This document shows, in pieces, positions 6,254-6,921 of a stretch of DNA of 6,921 bases (positions are counted from its first letter, which is position 1; the number at the start of each line of letters is the position of its first letter). Under the pieces are notes generated by a model that ran no database searches, was not told the origin of the DNA, and saw only the letters and a program-made list of their open reading frames with translations. Made by a program: the position numbers and the translations under genes. The stretch is from an uncultured Eubacteriales bacterium (lineage in GTDB: Bacteria > Bacillota > Clostridia > Lachnospirales > Lachnospiraceae), in NCBI GenBank assembly GCA_900313765.1, contig OMSN01000085.1:1-6921 (forward strand), given 5' to 3'.

Positions 6254-6292
6254 AAAAAATGCTGTAATCTTTTGCCAGATTACAGCATTTTT
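6254..6292 (-). terminator. Intrinsic terminator after the beta-galactosidase gene
   Basis: A perfect inverted repeat pairs 6255-6269 with 6278-6292 (core ATGCTGTAATC / GATTACAGCAT, 8-base loop). On the minus strand it ends in six T residues, 8 bases after the lacZ stop, the classic Rho-independent form. On the plus strand it also ends in five T residues, so it could work in both directions. It isolates the beta-galactosidase transcription unit from the ATPase gene. Confidence 0.92.
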
Positions 6293-6300
6293 CCGTTTCT

Positions 6301-6921
6301 TCAGATTCCTTTCAGATCCACCGCGAATACCAGTCTTCTGTCCGTGGGAAGAAGGTATTCCGGATGCGGCCTTGCACCCCAGCTGTCGTCACCGGCGACA
6401 CCCATCTGCTTCAAGGCACATTTGATATAAGTGTGGTGAACCGGCGGCAGTTCATACGGATGGCGTGCATTCTCCAGCATCGCCGGACTGTATGGGATCG
6501 CTGAGAATTCCATGGTTCCCGGACGGGAAGCCTCTGGATCTTCACAGTCAGGGAATTCTGCAGCCCGCAGGAGTACTCCGTGCCCGTGGTCGTCCGTGAC
6601 GGCTGCCCACCGCACGCCTGTGCGGTTTCCGGTTTCCTGCGGCACCAGATACCGTTCGACCATGTCTGCAGCGTCCCGGCTGTAAACGCCGAGTTTCACG
6701 CCTTCTCTTCGGTCACAGTAGTTCTCCTCAGGCCCGTTCCCGTAGTAAGTTACATGGCGGTAATCGGCATTGATTCCAAACAGCCAGCCAAACTCAGGCA
6801 TGGGCGGAAGATCGGCTGCAGGATCGTAATCCAGGATACAGCGCACGGTTCCGTCCGCAAACACACGGTAGGTGGTCAGACAGAACACACTGTCGGCTCC
6901 TCTGTCGGAAGGCGCGCTGCC
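6301..6921 (-). CDS. lacZ: LacZ-type GH2 beta-galactosidase, C-terminal part only
   Basis: The frame is open from the right edge to the stop at 6301, giving the last 206 residues of a beta-galactosidase of the long LacZ type, which hydrolyses lactose and other beta-galactosides in the cytoplasm. The fragment covers most of the Bgal_small_N domain (domain 5). It shows LPPMPEFGWLFGI, YYGNGPEENYCDRREGVKLGVY and YLVPQETGNRTGVRW, then HHTYIKCALKQMGVAGDDSW. The Trp of GDDSW corresponds to E. coli Trp999, which lines the substrate pocket, and sits 25 residues from the C-terminus against 24 in E. coli. The acid/base and nucleophile Glu residues lie outside the window. An in-frame GTG at 6888 is not a real start because homology and the open frame continue upstream. 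A terminator follows directly. The specificity for lactose versus other galactosides cannot be decided from this part. Confidence 0.92.
   Translation of the reverse strand, partial: GSAPSDRGADSVFCLTTYRVFADGTVRCILDYDPAADLPPMPEFGWLFGINADYRHVTYYGNGPEENYCDRREGVKLGVYSRDAADMVERYLVPQETGNRTGVRWAAVTDDHGHGVLLRAAEFPDCEDPEASRPGTMEFSAIPYSPAMLENARHPYELPPVHHTYIKCALKQMGVAGDDSWGARPHPEYLLPTDRRLVFAVDLKGI

Noticed and set aside
6301..6888. A separate small protein starting at the GTG at 6888
   Set aside because: The frame stays open to the window edge, and the content is the C-terminal domain of LacZ, so this is a truncated view of a larger gene.

Overview
The window reads as chromosomal DNA from a Bacillota bacterium, most likely one of the moderately GC-rich gut Clostridia (Lachnospiraceae-like). 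The basis is the gene order rplS - lepB - rbgA - (second lepB) - rnhB, which is typical of this phylum, the Gram-positive style signal peptidases, an RNase HII with the long N-terminal extension seen in Bacillus-type enzymes, and strong AGGAGG-type ribosome binding sites. The genus assignment is inference. All supported genes lie on the minus strand, so the biology reads from high to low coordinates. No mobile element, tRNA, rRNA or CRISPR array is visible.

Right part (6921 to about 4383): the C-terminal end of a LacZ-type GH2 beta-galactosidase enters from the right edge and stops at 6301. A strong intrinsic terminator follows at once (6254-6292). Next comes a HerA/YjgR-like (DUF853) P-loop ATPase, whose real start is at 6113 rather than the upstream ATG. 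Its C-terminus carries an 11-residue (hendecad) coiled-coil repeat and a Gly-rich tail. A YegS/DgkB-type lipid kinase gene follows 81 bases later, probably on the same transcript.

Left part (3402 to 1): a very good extended -10 promoter (3374-3402) and a structured leader of about 80 bases precede rplS (L19). After a perfect 15-bp hairpin come an active-looking signal peptidase I, the circularly permuted GTPase RbgA (50S assembly), a second signal-peptidase-like protein coupled to rbgA by a TGATG overlap, and rnhB, cut by the left edge. The operon therefore combines a ribosomal protein, a ribosome-assembly GTPase, secretion enzymes and a genome-maintenance nuclease under one promoter.

The most interesting point is the second signal peptidase homologue. 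The nucleophile Ser is Ala, the general-base Lys is Arg, and the Ser that supports the Lys is Asn, while the fold motifs and the membrane anchor are kept. It looks like a pseudoenzyme paired in one operon with an intact paralogue, reminiscent of SpsA/SpsB of Staphylococcus aureus. Other points worth checking are the L19 leader, the rplS-lepB hairpin and the hendecad tail of the ATPase.
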